Below the pieces are notes generated by a model that had not been told where the DNA came from, made no database searches, and saw nothing but the letters and a program-made list of their open reading frames with translations. The translations under genes and the position numbers were made by a program. From NCBI RefSeq assembly GCF_029428875.1, contig NZ_JAJSOO010000001.1, positions 4,774,001 to 4,838,000 on the forward strand: a DNA stretch of 64,000 bases, given 5' to 3'. Source of the stretch: Streptomyces sp. JH34 (lineage in GTDB: Bacteria; Actinomycetota; Actinomycetes; Streptomycetales; Streptomycetaceae). Below are positions 41,801 to 50,014 of this stretch, piece after piece; positions within the stretch are counted from its first letter, which is position 1; each line of letters opens with the position of its first letter.

Positions 41801-41806
41801 ATTATC
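41801..41806 (-). promoter_or_regulatory. Possible -10 element of the antitoxin gene
   Basis: The minus strand reads GATAAT, eight bases before the GTG start of the antitoxin. This spacing would place transcription start at or next to the start codon, giving a leaderless mRNA. No Shine-Dalgarno site is present in that gap beyond GGGG. Confidence 0.45.
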
Positions 41807-41922
41807 AAATGAGTGTGAAAGGGCTCGGCCGTGTGCGTCCTGAGGGTGACGCGGCCGGTGACTCCTGCCTCGGCACCCACCCCTTGCGCGGGCTGGAACC
41901 GGCCGGTTTCCCGGGGGCCTGG

Positions 41923-42561
41923 TCAGCCTCCGGCGGCCGGCCGCCCTACGGTGTCCTGCGCACCGACGGACGCGAGCACCGACTCGGCCAGATCGGCGAC
42001 CGCGTGCCCCGCGCCCGTGTCGATGCGGTCCAGGCCCAGTCCGTCGACGGCGTCGATCATGAGCCTCTGGTAGCGCTCCGTCCTGGCCAGGAACGCGTCC
42101 ATCAGGAGCTGTTCCCGCGTCGTCGCGGTGTCGTAGTGCCCGGTGGCGTGCACCCGTGCGCGCAGAACCGTGACGTCGGCGGTGAGCCATACGGCGGCCG
42201 TGTGCCGGACCTTCAGCCCGGCGACGGGCACCGGCCGAAGCGCCGAGCCCTCCAGGACCAGGCCCGTCCCGGCGCCGCCACCGGTGGCGGTGGTCGTGAT
42301 CAGCTCCTCGATGCGGGGCCACAGCCGCTCGTAGTGGTCGAGGACGGACCGGATCAGCTCGTCGACCGTGAGGGTCCCGTAGTGCTCGGCGACGTGCGCC
42401 GGCACCTCCCGCTCCGGCGTCCGCCAGGGCCTGCCCGGGTGCCGGGCCAGGCTGTCGGTCGACAGGCAGTCGAAGCCGAGCCTGTCCGCCACTGCCTGGG
42501 CGACGGCCGACTTCCCGACGTTCGACGTGCCCCCGATCAGGACCACTCGCACACCATGCAT
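41923..42561 (-). CDS. P-loop kinase-like protein
   Basis: The 212-residue protein starts MHGVRVVLIGGTSNVGKSAV with a Walker A motif GGTSNVGKS. Further on, GFDCLSTDSLARHPGRPW resembles the substrate-binding lid region of small-molecule kinases such as AAA_33 or 2-phosphoglycerate kinase-like proteins, and there is a Walker B-like LVLEGSAL. The Arg-rich ATTREQLLMDAFLARTERYQR segment fits the lid. It probably phosphorylates a small molecule, but its substrate is not known. The gene sits between the toxin-antitoxin pair and a DUF397 gene without tight coupling. Confidence 0.7.
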   Translation of the reverse strand: MHGVRVVLIGGTSNVGKSAVAQAVADRLGFDCLSTDSLARHPGRPWRTPEREVPAHVAEHYGTLTVDELIRSVLDHYERLWPRIEELITTTATGGGAGTGLVLEGSALRPVPVAGLKVRHTAAVWLTADVTVLRARVHATGHYDTATTREQLLMDAFLARTERYQRLMIDAVDGLGLDRIDTGAGHAVADLAESVLASVGAQDTVGRPAAGG

Positions 42562-42594
42562 GCCCGCGACCCTAGCCGGGGCGGGGCGCGCGGC

Positions 42595-42816
42595 TCAGGC
42601 GGAGAGGCCCCCGGCCTTGACGGCGGCGACGAAGGACGACCAGCCTGCGGCCGGTATCAACAGGGCCGGCCCCTGCGGCGACTTGGAGTCGCGGACGGGT
42701 ACACCGGAGGGGTAGCCGTCCAGGACCTCCAGGCAGCTGCCGCCTTCGCTGTTGCTGTAGGAGGACTTACGCCAGCCGGCCTGCTCGGAGATGTTCGGGA
42801 TGATTCGGTCGGTCAT
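42595..42816 (-). CDS. DUF397 protein
   Basis: This 73-residue protein has the DUF397 signature GWRKSSYSNSEGGSCLEV and VRDSKSPQGPALLIPAAGW. In Streptomyces these small proteins are encoded directly after WhiJ-like helix-turn-helix regulators and act as their partners, as in WhiJ and AbaA-type loci that affect development and antibiotic production. Here the ATG overlaps the stop of such a regulator as ATGA, so the two are co-translated. The pair has been described as antitoxin-like, but the role of this copy is open. Confidence 0.92.
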   Translation of the reverse strand: MTDRIIPNISEQAGWRKSSYSNSEGGSCLEVLDGYPSGVPVRDSKSPQGPALLIPAAGWSSFVAAVKAGGLSA

Positions 42817-43604
42817 CGGCTTCCGTAATCCTTCGCTGTCGTCCTCAGCAGGGCCAGCGACTCCTTCAGGGGCAGAGCGTCGCTCAGGGCGAGAGCGTAG
42901 CGGCTCTGCAACTCCTGAACCACGGACGGGGAATCGTGCACCCTTCCCATGCGCAAGCCCTCGCTGTACGCAACAGGAGGCTGATCCTCGAAGGTCATCA
43001 GGGTGAGCATGCCGTCCATCAGAGGGTGGAACCCCAGGGTGAACGGCATCACGTGTACACGCACGCGCCCCGCCTGCACCAACTCGACCAGATGCAGAAT
43101 CTGCTTCGCCATGACATCAGGCCCGCCCACCGACCTGCGCAGTACGGCTTCGTCGAGCAGTACCCAAACTGCCGGATTCGACGGATTGTCGAGCACTCCT
43201 GCCCGCTCGAGCCGTGTGACAACGAGCCTGTCACATTCCTCTTCACTCACCGGAGGGAAGGAGGTGCCGAGGATCGCACGCGCGTACCTTTCCGTCTGGA
43301 GGATGCCTGGAATGTATGACAGCGCGAACTCGCGGATCGTCAGTGCCTGTTGTTCGAGCACAAGGGCCGCTTCGAAGTAGTCGGCGACCGCAGCGTCGTC
43401 GTCCGGCAGGAAGCTGCTCAGTACGTTTCCGGTGTTCAGCGCCGTGTCCAGCCGGCGTGCGTCCTCTTTCGACGGCACGCGACGCCCCGCCTCGATGTGC
43501 GCAATGTGCGAACGGGTCATCACCGCCGCGTCCGCCAGTTCCTGCTGGGTGAGCCCGGCCGCCCGACGCGTTTCCTTGAGCCATTCCCCATAGGTGTTAC
43601 TCAA
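42813..43604 (-). CDS. WhiJ-like HTH regulator (XRE, DUF5753)
   Basis: The 263-residue protein has an N-terminal XRE helix-turn-helix (GEWLKETRRAAGLTQQELAD and MTRSHIAHIEAGRRVPSKED) and a C-terminal DUF5753 domain (YFEAALVLEQQALTIREFAL, YIPGILQTERYARAIL, and MPFTLGFHPLMDGMLTLM). The start is a TTG at 43604 with a GGAG site six bases upstream. A 19-bp inverted repeat begins 13 bp upstream of the start, placed for autoregulation. It is paired with a DUF397 partner gene directly downstream. Such regulators control development-related genes in Streptomyces; the target here is unknown. Confidence 0.9.
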   Translation of the reverse strand: MSNTYGEWLKETRRAAGLTQQELADAAVMTRSHIAHIEAGRRVPSKEDARRLDTALNTGNVLSSFLPDDDAAVADYFEAALVLEQQALTIREFALSYIPGILQTERYARAILGTSFPPVSEEECDRLVVTRLERAGVLDNPSNPAVWVLLDEAVLRRSVGGPDVMAKQILHLVELVQAGRVRVHVMPFTLGFHPLMDGMLTLMTFEDQPPVAYSEGLRMGRVHDSPSVVQELQSRYALALSDALPLKESLALLRTTAKDYGSR

Positions 43605-43617
43605 CGTCGACTCCCAT

Positions 43618-43636
43618 GTGACGAATGATTTGTCAC
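43618..43636. promoter_or_regulatory. Inverted repeat operator for the WhiJ-like regulator
   Basis: GTGACGAATGATTTGTCAC has nine-base arms around a central G, with eight of nine positions matching. It lies 13 bp upstream of the TTG start of the regulator gene and on the other side faces two small plus-strand genes, so it could control both directions. Confidence 0.7.
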
Positions 43637-43771
43637 CAACGACCCCCTGGCGAGCCTAGTCCCGGTCGTCCCACTCTGTGAACGGATCGCTACTCAGCGA
43701 CAGATGGCCAGGTCCCGGCCCCAGGGCACGACCACGCGGCCATCACCCACCCATGCGACGGAGTCGACGAC

Positions 43772-43972
43772 GTGCTGCACTGCGCCATCCGCATCCTCGA
43801 GACGCTGCTGCGTCTCCTTCAACCGGTCCCGCCGGTCCCGGCGGACTTCCGGATGCCTTCTCCTGCCGGGCCTGTGTCGTCCGAGTCGTTGCCGGAGCGG
43901 CCGCTATGGCTCGCCATGTACGGCATCGACATCAGGCACTGCCCGAGGTGCGGCATGGGGCGGATCGTATGA
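43772..43972 (+). CDS. Small protein with CPRCG zinc knuckle, unknown
   Basis: The 66-residue protein begins at a GTG with ACGGAG upstream. The N-terminal half is Leu-rich (AIRILETLLRLLQPV), the middle is Pro/Ser-rich, and the C-terminus has WLAMYGIDIRHCPRCGMGRI, with a CxxC pair that could bind zinc only with another ligand. The stop TGA overlaps the ATG of the next gene (ATGA), which supports both as a coupled pair. It is divergent from the WhiJ-like regulator. I do not recognise a family. Confidence 0.5.
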   Translation: MLHCAIRILETLLRLLQPVPPVPADFRMPSPAGPVSSESLPERPLWLAMYGIDIRHCPRCGMGRIV

Positions 43973-44277
43973 CCGGTCGGATCCCCGACGCGGCACGACT
44001 GCTGCCGTGGGCCGGCCCGGAGGGCAAGCCCTGCTATGTCATCGGCGACGGGACGGGGCACCTCTCCCGGATCGCGAACGACATCGAGAGCGTCCAGCTC
44101 GCCATGGCTGCCGAATTGCTCGACCATGCGGCCGACATGCTCGACGACCGGCAGGTGACCGCAGCGCAACTCCGTTACGTGGTGGCGCGCCTGGCCGAGT
44201 CGCTGCACGACGTGCACCGGATCGCCCGGAGCCGGGGTGAACGACTCGCGGCTCCGAGTGCCGGCCCCCAGGGCTGA
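43969..44277 (+). CDS. Small helical protein, unknown
   Basis: The 102-residue protein starts at an ATG overlapping the stop of the previous small gene. It reads MTGRIPDAARLLPW, then GKPCYVIGDGTGHLSRIAND, then a helical region SVQLAMAAELLDHAADML and TAAQLRYVVARLAESLHDVH, ending in a basic tail. No membrane segment or catalytic motif is visible. Proteins like this often accompany WhiJ/DUF397 modules in streptomycetes. Function is unknown. Confidence 0.6.
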   Translation: MTGRIPDAARLLPWAGPEGKPCYVIGDGTGHLSRIANDIESVQLAMAAELLDHAADMLDDRQVTAAQLRYVVARLAESLHDVHRIARSRGERLAAPSAGPQG

Positions 44278-44291
44278 GCGGGCGACCGCTC

Positions 44292-44702
44292 TCAGGCGTC
44301 GAGTACCGCTGCGACCGCTTCGATCTCCACGAGCTGGTCGTGGTACCCGAGGACCGTGACGCCCAGCAGTGTGCTCGGGGCGTCGTGGTCGCCGAAGCCT
44401 GACCGGACCACGCCCCAGGCGGTCACCAGGTCCTCCTGCCGCGAGGACGCGACGAGTACCCGCGTACTGATGACGTCCTCCAGCGAGGCGCCCGCGTCGG
44501 CGAGGGCGGTGCGCATGTTCTCGAACGCCTTCTCCGCCTGGCCCGCGTAGTCGCCCACCGCTGCCGTCGAACCGTCCTCGTTCAGCGGGCATGCGCCGGC
44601 GAGGAAGATCAGCCGGGCGTCGGCGGGGGCGGTGGCGGCGTAGGCGTACTCGGCCACGTCGGACAATGAGGCGGATCTGATGAGTGTGACGGCGCGGGGC
44701 AT
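44292..44702 (-). CDS. RidA family protein
   Basis: RidA proteins remove reactive enamine/imine intermediates formed by PLP enzymes. The 136-residue length and motifs fit: RLIFLAGACPLNEDGS, AVGDYAGQAEKAFENMRTAL, SLEDVISTRVLVASSRQEDL, and a C-terminal LGVTVLGYHDQLVEIEAVAAV. The Arg of the family's active site is in STRVLV. The start at 44702 (MPRAVTLIRSAS) gives a standard N-terminus; a GTG and ATG further upstream are possible. The gene is isolated, convergent with the small helical gene and divergent from the AAA gene. Confidence 0.87.
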   Translation of the reverse strand: MPRAVTLIRSASLSDVAEYAYAATAPADARLIFLAGACPLNEDGSTAAVGDYAGQAEKAFENMRTALADAGASLEDVISTRVLVASSRQEDLVTAWGVVRSGFGDHDAPSTLLGVTVLGYHDQLVEIEAVAAVLDA

Positions 44703-44843
44703 GGGTGTTCCGACCTTCGAAGAGGGGAGCGAGGGGCGCTCCATCCTCACAGGGCGCAGCCGTCACCGCCTCGTTTTTTCACGCCCGTTGGCCAGGGGCG
44801 GGCCTCTTCAGAGGGTGGCCGCGGCGACGTTAGTCTGAGGATC

Positions 44844-46097
44844 ATGCCGGACGACTCCCCTCTCATACAGAGCCTGCGTGCCGCGGTTTCCGCCGTACCC
44901 GCCGATGTGCCCCTGCGACTGCACCTGGCCCAGCTCCTGCTGGAGGAGGGACGGTCCGATGACGCCGTTGCCGAGGCGGCCGTGGCCCTGCAGCACGTAC
45001 CGGGCGACGCCCGGGCTCGGGCCCTGATGGCGCAGGCGATGGGCGCGGCGCCGCCGTCGCCGGCGGATCCCCCGCAGTCCGAGCAACGCCCGAGCCCGCG
45101 TGCCGGGTTCGACTGGAAGACCGCCGCGGAACAGGTCGGGGACGCCGTGCCGCCGCGGTTCGCCGAGACGCCCGCCCGCGCGGACGGGCAGGACGATTCC
45201 GCGGAGGCTGGCGCGTGGGACGTGGAGGAACCCGGCACCGTGCGACTGGCCGACGTCGGTGGCATGCAGGACGTCAAGGACCGTCTGGAGGCAGCCTTCC
45301 TCGCGCCTCTGCGCAACCCCGAGCTGCGCAAGCTGTACGGCAAGAGCCTTCGTGGCGGGCTGCTGCTGTACGGGCCGCCCGGCTGCGGCAAGACGTTCGT
45401 GGCGCGGGCAGTGGCCGGTGAGTTGGGCGCCGCCTTCCTCTCCGTGTCGGTGAACGACGTCCTCGACATGTGGATGGGCAACTCCGAACGCAACATGCAC
45501 GAGATCTTCGAGACCGCCCGCCGCCAGGCGCCCTGCGTGGTCTTCCTGGACGAGCTGGACGCGCTCGGTGCCAAGCGCAGTCGTACCGCGCACAGCGGCA
45601 TGCGCAACACGGTCAACCAACTGCTCAGCGAGTTGGACGGCATCGATTCGGCAGCGAACGAGGGCGTGTTCGTGCTGGCCGCCACCAACGTGCCCTGGGA
45701 CGTGGACAACGCCCTGCGCCGCCCCGGACGCCTGGACCGGACGATCCTCGTCCTGCCGCCCGACAGAACCGCCCGGGAGGCGATCCTCCGCCACCACCTG
45801 CGGGAGAGGCCGATCGAGAACATCGACCTGAGCAAGCTGGCCAAGATCACCGACGGTCTGTCCGGCGCGGACCTGGCCCATCTCTGCGAGGCGGCGGCCG
45901 AGCGGGCACTGCTGGACTCGGTGCGCACCGGCACCGTACGCATGATCGGCATGAAGGACCTGCTGGCCGCGGCCGACGACGTGGTTCCGTCCGCGGAACC
46001 GTGGTTCGCCTCCGCACGCAACGTGGCGATGTTCGCCAACGAGGGCGGGATGTACGACGACCTGGTGGCCTACCTGAAGAAGAGGCGCAAGCTGTGA
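44844..46097 (+). CDS. AAA ATPase with N-terminal TPR-like segment
   Basis: The 417-residue protein has an N-terminal helical repeat segment (VPLRLHLAQLLLEEGRSDDAVAEA), a Pro/Ala-rich linker, and a single AAA domain. Walker A is GPPGCGKT (residues 177-184), Walker B VVFLDELDAL, sensor 1 LAATNVPW, and arginine fingers in RRPGRLDR. The C-terminal helical subdomain contains LSGADLAHLCEAAAERAL. It resembles single-domain classical AAA proteins of the SpoVK/Cdc48 type without a protease domain. A TPR membrane protein gene overlaps its stop (GTGA), so the two probably form a membrane-anchored remodelling complex. Substrate is unknown. Confidence 0.87.
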   Translation: MPDDSPLIQSLRAAVSAVPADVPLRLHLAQLLLEEGRSDDAVAEAAVALQHVPGDARARALMAQAMGAAPPSPADPPQSEQRPSPRAGFDWKTAAEQVGDAVPPRFAETPARADGQDDSAEAGAWDVEEPGTVRLADVGGMQDVKDRLEAAFLAPLRNPELRKLYGKSLRGGLLLYGPPGCGKTFVARAVAGELGAAFLSVSVNDVLDMWMGNSERNMHEIFETARRQAPCVVFLDELDALGAKRSRTAHSGMRNTVNQLLSELDGIDSAANEGVFVLAATNVPWDVDNALRRPGRLDRTILVLPPDRTAREAILRHHLRERPIENIDLSKLAKITDGLSGADLAHLCEAAAERALLDSVRTGTVRMIGMKDLLAAADDVVPSAEPWFASARNVAMFANEGGMYDDLVAYLKKRRKL

Positions 46098-47218
46098 CCG
46101 CGACCCTGCACCCCGCCGTGGAGCGGGCCGACCTGCTCATCGACCTGAAGCGGTACGAAGAGGCCAGGGAGCTGCTGACCCAGAGGCTCGCGGAGGACCC
46201 CGAGGACATCCGGGCCTGGGTCAAGCTGGCCCGCAGCCATCTCTGGGACGAGAAGGGCGGCGCGAAGGCACTGGAAGCCACCGAGCGGGCACTGGCCCTG
46301 AACGCCGAGGACACCGGGGCGCTCACGATTCACGCCCATGCCCTGCGGGCGTCGGGCCGCTTCCTGGAGACCGAGGGCGTGCTGCGCGACGTGATCCGGC
46401 TGGCCCCCGACCACTGGCACGGCTACGCGCTGCTTGCCAACTGGCTGTGGCGCATCAAGCTGATCCACTCCGGACAGGCCAACGGCGGCCAGGCACGGCG
46501 CGAGGACATGGAGGTCGGCCTGCGCGAGTCCGACGCACTCGTCCGGGAGGCCATCCGGCTGGGCCCCGAGGAGGCGTACGCCTACGAGGTGGCGTTGCTG
46601 ATCGCCGACATGCTGGGCGACCGGGCAGCCGCTGACCAGTGGGAGCTGGTTCTCCTCCGGATCGACCCGCAGCATGAGGACGCCCTGACCCGGCAGGCGA
46701 AGAAGGCGGCGGCCGCCCCCGGCGTCATGGCGAAGGAGGCCGCCACCCTCTACGCCGACGCGCTGGCCTCCGCCCCCGGCTCGGAGCTGATGCAGCGCGG
46801 CCTGGACGACGCCTCCTACCGCCTGCTGCGCGGCGTCCGCTGGCTGGCTCTGCTCTGCCTGGTTTTCGCAGCCGTGGGTATCGACCTGTTCGAGACGGAG
46901 GGGGAGACCCAGCGGGAGCTGCCGCTCGTGCTCGGCCAGCGGCTGTGGGACCTCGTCCCCATGGCCGTCGTCTGGGTCCTGGGCGCACTGCTGCGCTACC
47001 GCCGCCTGCGCGCCGGTGTCCAGGTCAACCTGCGCTCGATCATCCGGCGACGCACGTGGCCCCGCATCGTCCTGGGCCAAGCGGCGTGGGTCATGCTCTG
47101 TGCGCTGTTGATCACCCAGATACCTTGGACGGAGCGCACGGTTCCGCTCGTACTGTTCTGGGCCGGCCTGGTGCCGACGGTGGCGACGATGTGGTTCGAC
47201 CGGAGGAAGACCGGCTGA
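46094..47218 (+). CDS. TPR protein with C-terminal membrane domain
   Basis: The 374-residue protein starts with GTG overlapping the AAA gene stop. The first 240 residues contain several TPR-like pairs (RADLLIDLKRYEEARELL, WVKLARSHLWDEKGGAKALE, and so on). Four hydrophobic segments follow: LLRGVRWLALLCLVFAAVGI, LWDLVPMAVVWVLGALL, VLGQAAWVMLCALLITQI and VPLVLFWAGLVPTVATMW. The TPR part would face the cytoplasm, where the partner AAA ATPase acts. The tandem of TPR-AAA and TPR-membrane proteins is conserved as a pair in this window only by overlap; it has no named function that I know. Confidence 0.8.
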   Translation: MTATLHPAVERADLLIDLKRYEEARELLTQRLAEDPEDIRAWVKLARSHLWDEKGGAKALEATERALALNAEDTGALTIHAHALRASGRFLETEGVLRDVIRLAPDHWHGYALLANWLWRIKLIHSGQANGGQARREDMEVGLRESDALVREAIRLGPEEAYAYEVALLIADMLGDRAAADQWELVLLRIDPQHEDALTRQAKKAAAAPGVMAKEAATLYADALASAPGSELMQRGLDDASYRLLRGVRWLALLCLVFAAVGIDLFETEGETQRELPLVLGQRLWDLVPMAVVWVLGALLRYRRLRAGVQVNLRSIIRRRTWPRIVLGQAAWVMLCALLITQIPWTERTVPLVLFWAGLVPTVATMWFDRRKTG

Positions 47219-47277
47219 GCCGGACGGTAGCCCGAGGGGCCCCGGTGACCGCACGACTTCGCTCACACAGCCCGGGT

Positions 47278-48198
47278 TCAACTGTCCCGTCGTCCCGCCC
47301 GCCTGGTGAAGCGCCGTATCCCCCTTCGGGTGGGCGCGAGAGGCGTGTCCTCGGGGGCGACGACATGGTTCGGTGCCGCGGTCAGTGCTGCTGCCGCCGC
47401 AGGGGTGGGGGCCGGGGTCTCCGCGTACGGGCTGCCCCGTTCGATCCGGCTCCGGACGGCCTGGGCCATGGCGTGGTGGGACGGTTCCCGCAGCAGACCC
47501 TCCGCAGACAACTTCTCCCACATGTGGAGCAGTTCCTGCCCCCTGGTCGCCACCTGAGCCTGGTCCTGGAGCCGCTGCCACGCCGCGGTGGCACGGGCCA
47601 CCTCGGGCACGGCCCGGTGCAGATCGCTGCCGCAGCGGATGCGCGCGACGGTCAACGCGAGTCCTGTGGAGGTCGAGTAGTCGCCGCGACGATAGGCGAT
47701 GTACGCCTCGATCGCCCTGGCCTCCAGTGACAGTTCGTCCTCCGCGCCCCGGCGCAGCGTCAGATGCTCCCGCAGAGCGCCGGCGAGGACGAACGCGGCG
47801 TGCAGTTCCTCACGCTGAGCGTGCTGGATGATCCGCTCGACGCGGGCGAGCGGAGGAAACGCCTTCTCCTCGGCGGTGGTTCGCTCACGCCCGGGCGGCA
47901 GGTCCTCCTCCTCGCCGATGGTCCGACTGGAGCCGTCGGGATGCACCCGGAGCCGCGCCACCTGCCGCACGCTGCGGTCGATGACGGTCGCCGCCACCGG
48001 AGTCCCCAGGGTGCGGGCGAACATGGCCACTGCGTCGAGAATCGCCTCGTTGGGCGGGCGTGTGCCGCCCATCGTCAGGAGGTGGCCGTTGACCACCGTC
48101 GACCCGTCCTCCGCCACGTAGGCGTCGAGCCGGATGAGTGGCTGTGCGCTGAGGGCGGGGAGGTTCCCCGTGTCACGGGGCGTCAACGAGTGGGACAT
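47278..48198 (-). CDS. Conserved hypothetical protein
   Basis: The 306-residue protein begins MSHSLTPRDTGNL at an ATG at 48198 with GAGCGG upstream. The N-terminal domain (PLIRLDAYVAEDGSTVVNGH, then GTRPPNEAILDAVAMFARTL and VAATVIDRS) has a repeated beta-rich look. A helical middle (ERIIQHAQREELHAAFVLAGAL) and a variable Ala/Pro-rich C-terminus follow. No membrane segment. It is convergent with the TPR membrane protein gene, 60 bp apart, and in neither operon. I do not recognise the family; it could belong with the AAA/TPR pair or be independent. Confidence 0.6.
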   Translation of the reverse strand: MSHSLTPRDTGNLPALSAQPLIRLDAYVAEDGSTVVNGHLLTMGGTRPPNEAILDAVAMFARTLGTPVAATVIDRSVRQVARLRVHPDGSSRTIGEEEDLPPGRERTTAEEKAFPPLARVERIIQHAQREELHAAFVLAGALREHLTLRRGAEDELSLEARAIEAYIAYRRGDYSTSTGLALTVARIRCGSDLHRAVPEVARATAAWQRLQDQAQVATRGQELLHMWEKLSAEGLLREPSHHAMAQAVRSRIERGSPYAETPAPTPAAAAALTAAPNHVVAPEDTPLAPTRRGIRRFTRRAGRRDS

Positions 48199-48407
48199 CC
48201 GCTCAGACACCGGACCGGAGCACACCGAGGGCGGCTGTGGAACAAGGCGATGCAGTCGCTTGTCCGGGCCACGGAACGTGGACCATATGGTTCGCCTCCG
48301 AGGTACGTGCCCGCGTGCGTGACGTCATTCTAATAGATGATCAGGTCAACGGTCCGGGCGGATGCCAGGCCGGTCCGGGTGGGACCGCTCGGCACGCGTC
48401 CGGCCGG

Positions 48408-49889
48408 TCAGCTCTGCCGCAGCGCGAACCACAGCTCCGTCCGTACGTCCATGTCGTCCAGGTCCGTGTCCAGCAGTGCCGCGCACCGGGCGATGCGCTG
48501 GCGGACCGTGTTGCGGTGGACCTTGAGCGCGACCGACGTGCGGTCCCAGCTGCCGTGGAGGCTCAGCCAGCAGCGCAGGGTCTCGGCCAGGGGGTCGGTG
48601 AGCGGGGCCAGCAGGGCGCGGGCGTGGGCCTCGGCGCGGTCGGCCGGGACCAGTGCGGCCAGGCCTCCGGCGCCGGGACGGTGCGTGGCGAGGGGAGTGC
48701 GGGTCGCCTCGGCGTGGCCCAGGGCGCGGGACGCCTGGATGTCGGCGTCGGGCAGGGCGGTGACCGGGGCGGGGCCGGAGACGCCGAGGGTCCAGCCGGG
48801 CTGGGCGGCCACCGCCCCGTGACGGCCGGGGAGCAGGACGCGTACGGTGTCGCGGTCCACCTCCGACAACGCCGAACCCAGCGCCGTGCCGAGGGCCCCG
48901 GCGTTCAGCGCGTCGGCCGCCGATCCGTCGGTCCGCCGGGCATGGACCACCCTCCAGTCGTCGCCGTCCCCGTCGCCCAGTAGTGGGGCCACGTCCTGCG
49001 GGGCCGCGCCCAGCAGGAGACGTACGAGTGCGGCCGAACGGCCCGCCGCGTCGGCGCCCTGGTGCGGGGCGGTGAGCAGGGACAGCAGCACCACGGCGAT
49101 CCCCGCGACGGTGTGGTCACCGGAGTCGCGGCGGGGCGTCGCCAGGGCGAGGACCAGTCCCTGGCCTCCGCCGAGGGCGTAGGCGAACAGATGGGTGTCG
49201 CCCCGGGTGTCGGTCGCGGACGACGGGCTCGGTTTCCGGGAGGGGGAGGAGGGCGTCCCGGGCAGGGCTGCCGGTGCCACGACCCGGGCCAGCCGGGCCA
49301 GTGCCGCCCGCACGTCCGGGGCCGGGTGCCCGCCCGCCGCGTGCAGCACCCCGCCGTCCGCCGTGAGGAGCGCGACCCGGCCCTCCAACTGCACGGCGAG
49401 CTGCCGCAGCACCGCCGGTACCGGATCGGGGCGGGCCGCCGCCGTCGCCAGGGCCTGCTGCGCCCGGGTCACCCGGCGCAGCTCGCGGTGCCGCGCCTCC
49501 GCCATGAGCCGCCAGACCGCCCGGGCGATCGCGGTGAAGCGGGTCTCGGGCGGCACCTCGACCAGGGGCAGGCCGTGGTGCTCGCACGCCTCCACCAGGG
49601 CGGCCGGCACCGTGTCGTGCACCGGGGCCACCCCGAAGCCGAGCGCCGAGGCCCCCGCCTGGACGAGCCGGGCGACGTAGGTGTCCGCGTCCGCCAGCTG
49701 TACCCCTGCCGTCAGCAGTAGTTCACCGCCGAGCAGGTACGGATACGGGTCGGCCATCTCCGAGGTGTGCACCCACAGCAGGTCCGCGTGTGCCGGGCCG
49801 GCGATGAGGCGCAGGCCGAGTTCCTCCCGGGCCAGCAGTTCGGCCAGCGGGATGGGAGGGGTGGGGGGCCCGGCGGGGGAGTCCGGCAT
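48408..49889 (-). CDS. PucR-family transcriptional regulator
   Basis: The 493-residue regulator has a PucR N-terminal domain (PIPLAELLAREELGLRLIAG and YLLGGELLLTAGVQLADADTY read in parts), a central GGDEF-like sensor region, and a C-terminal PucR helix-turn-helix (TLRCWLSLHGSWDRTSVALKVHRNTVRQRIARC read in parts). PucR regulators control purine, GABA or polyamine catabolic genes. It is divergent from a sodium:solute symporter, ureohydrolase and ThDP enzyme, which is its probable regulon. The ATG at 49889 is chosen; a GTG five codons upstream is also possible. Confidence 0.9.
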   Translation of the reverse strand: MPDSPAGPPTPPIPLAELLAREELGLRLIAGPAHADLLWVHTSEMADPYPYLLGGELLLTAGVQLADADTYVARLVQAGASALGFGVAPVHDTVPAALVEACEHHGLPLVEVPPETRFTAIARAVWRLMAEARHRELRRVTRAQQALATAAARPDPVPAVLRQLAVQLEGRVALLTADGGVLHAAGGHPAPDVRAALARLARVVAPAALPGTPSSPSRKPSPSSATDTRGDTHLFAYALGGGQGLVLALATPRRDSGDHTVAGIAVVLLSLLTAPHQGADAAGRSAALVRLLLGAAPQDVAPLLGDGDGDDWRVVHARRTDGSAADALNAGALGTALGSALSEVDRDTVRVLLPGRHGAVAAQPGWTLGVSGPAPVTALPDADIQASRALGHAEATRTPLATHRPGAGGLAALVPADRAEAHARALLAPLTDPLAETLRCWLSLHGSWDRTSVALKVHRNTVRQRIARCAALLDTDLDDMDVRTELWFALRQS

Positions 49890-50014
49890 GGATGTTCCAT
49901 CCACTCATGGGGTCGAGGATGGAGGAAACGTACACTTCAGCGTCGGCTTCCGGCCACCTACCGTCTCCATCACCACATCCGGCCCCTGAGCGGAAAACGA
50001 GACGGAGGAAGCCC

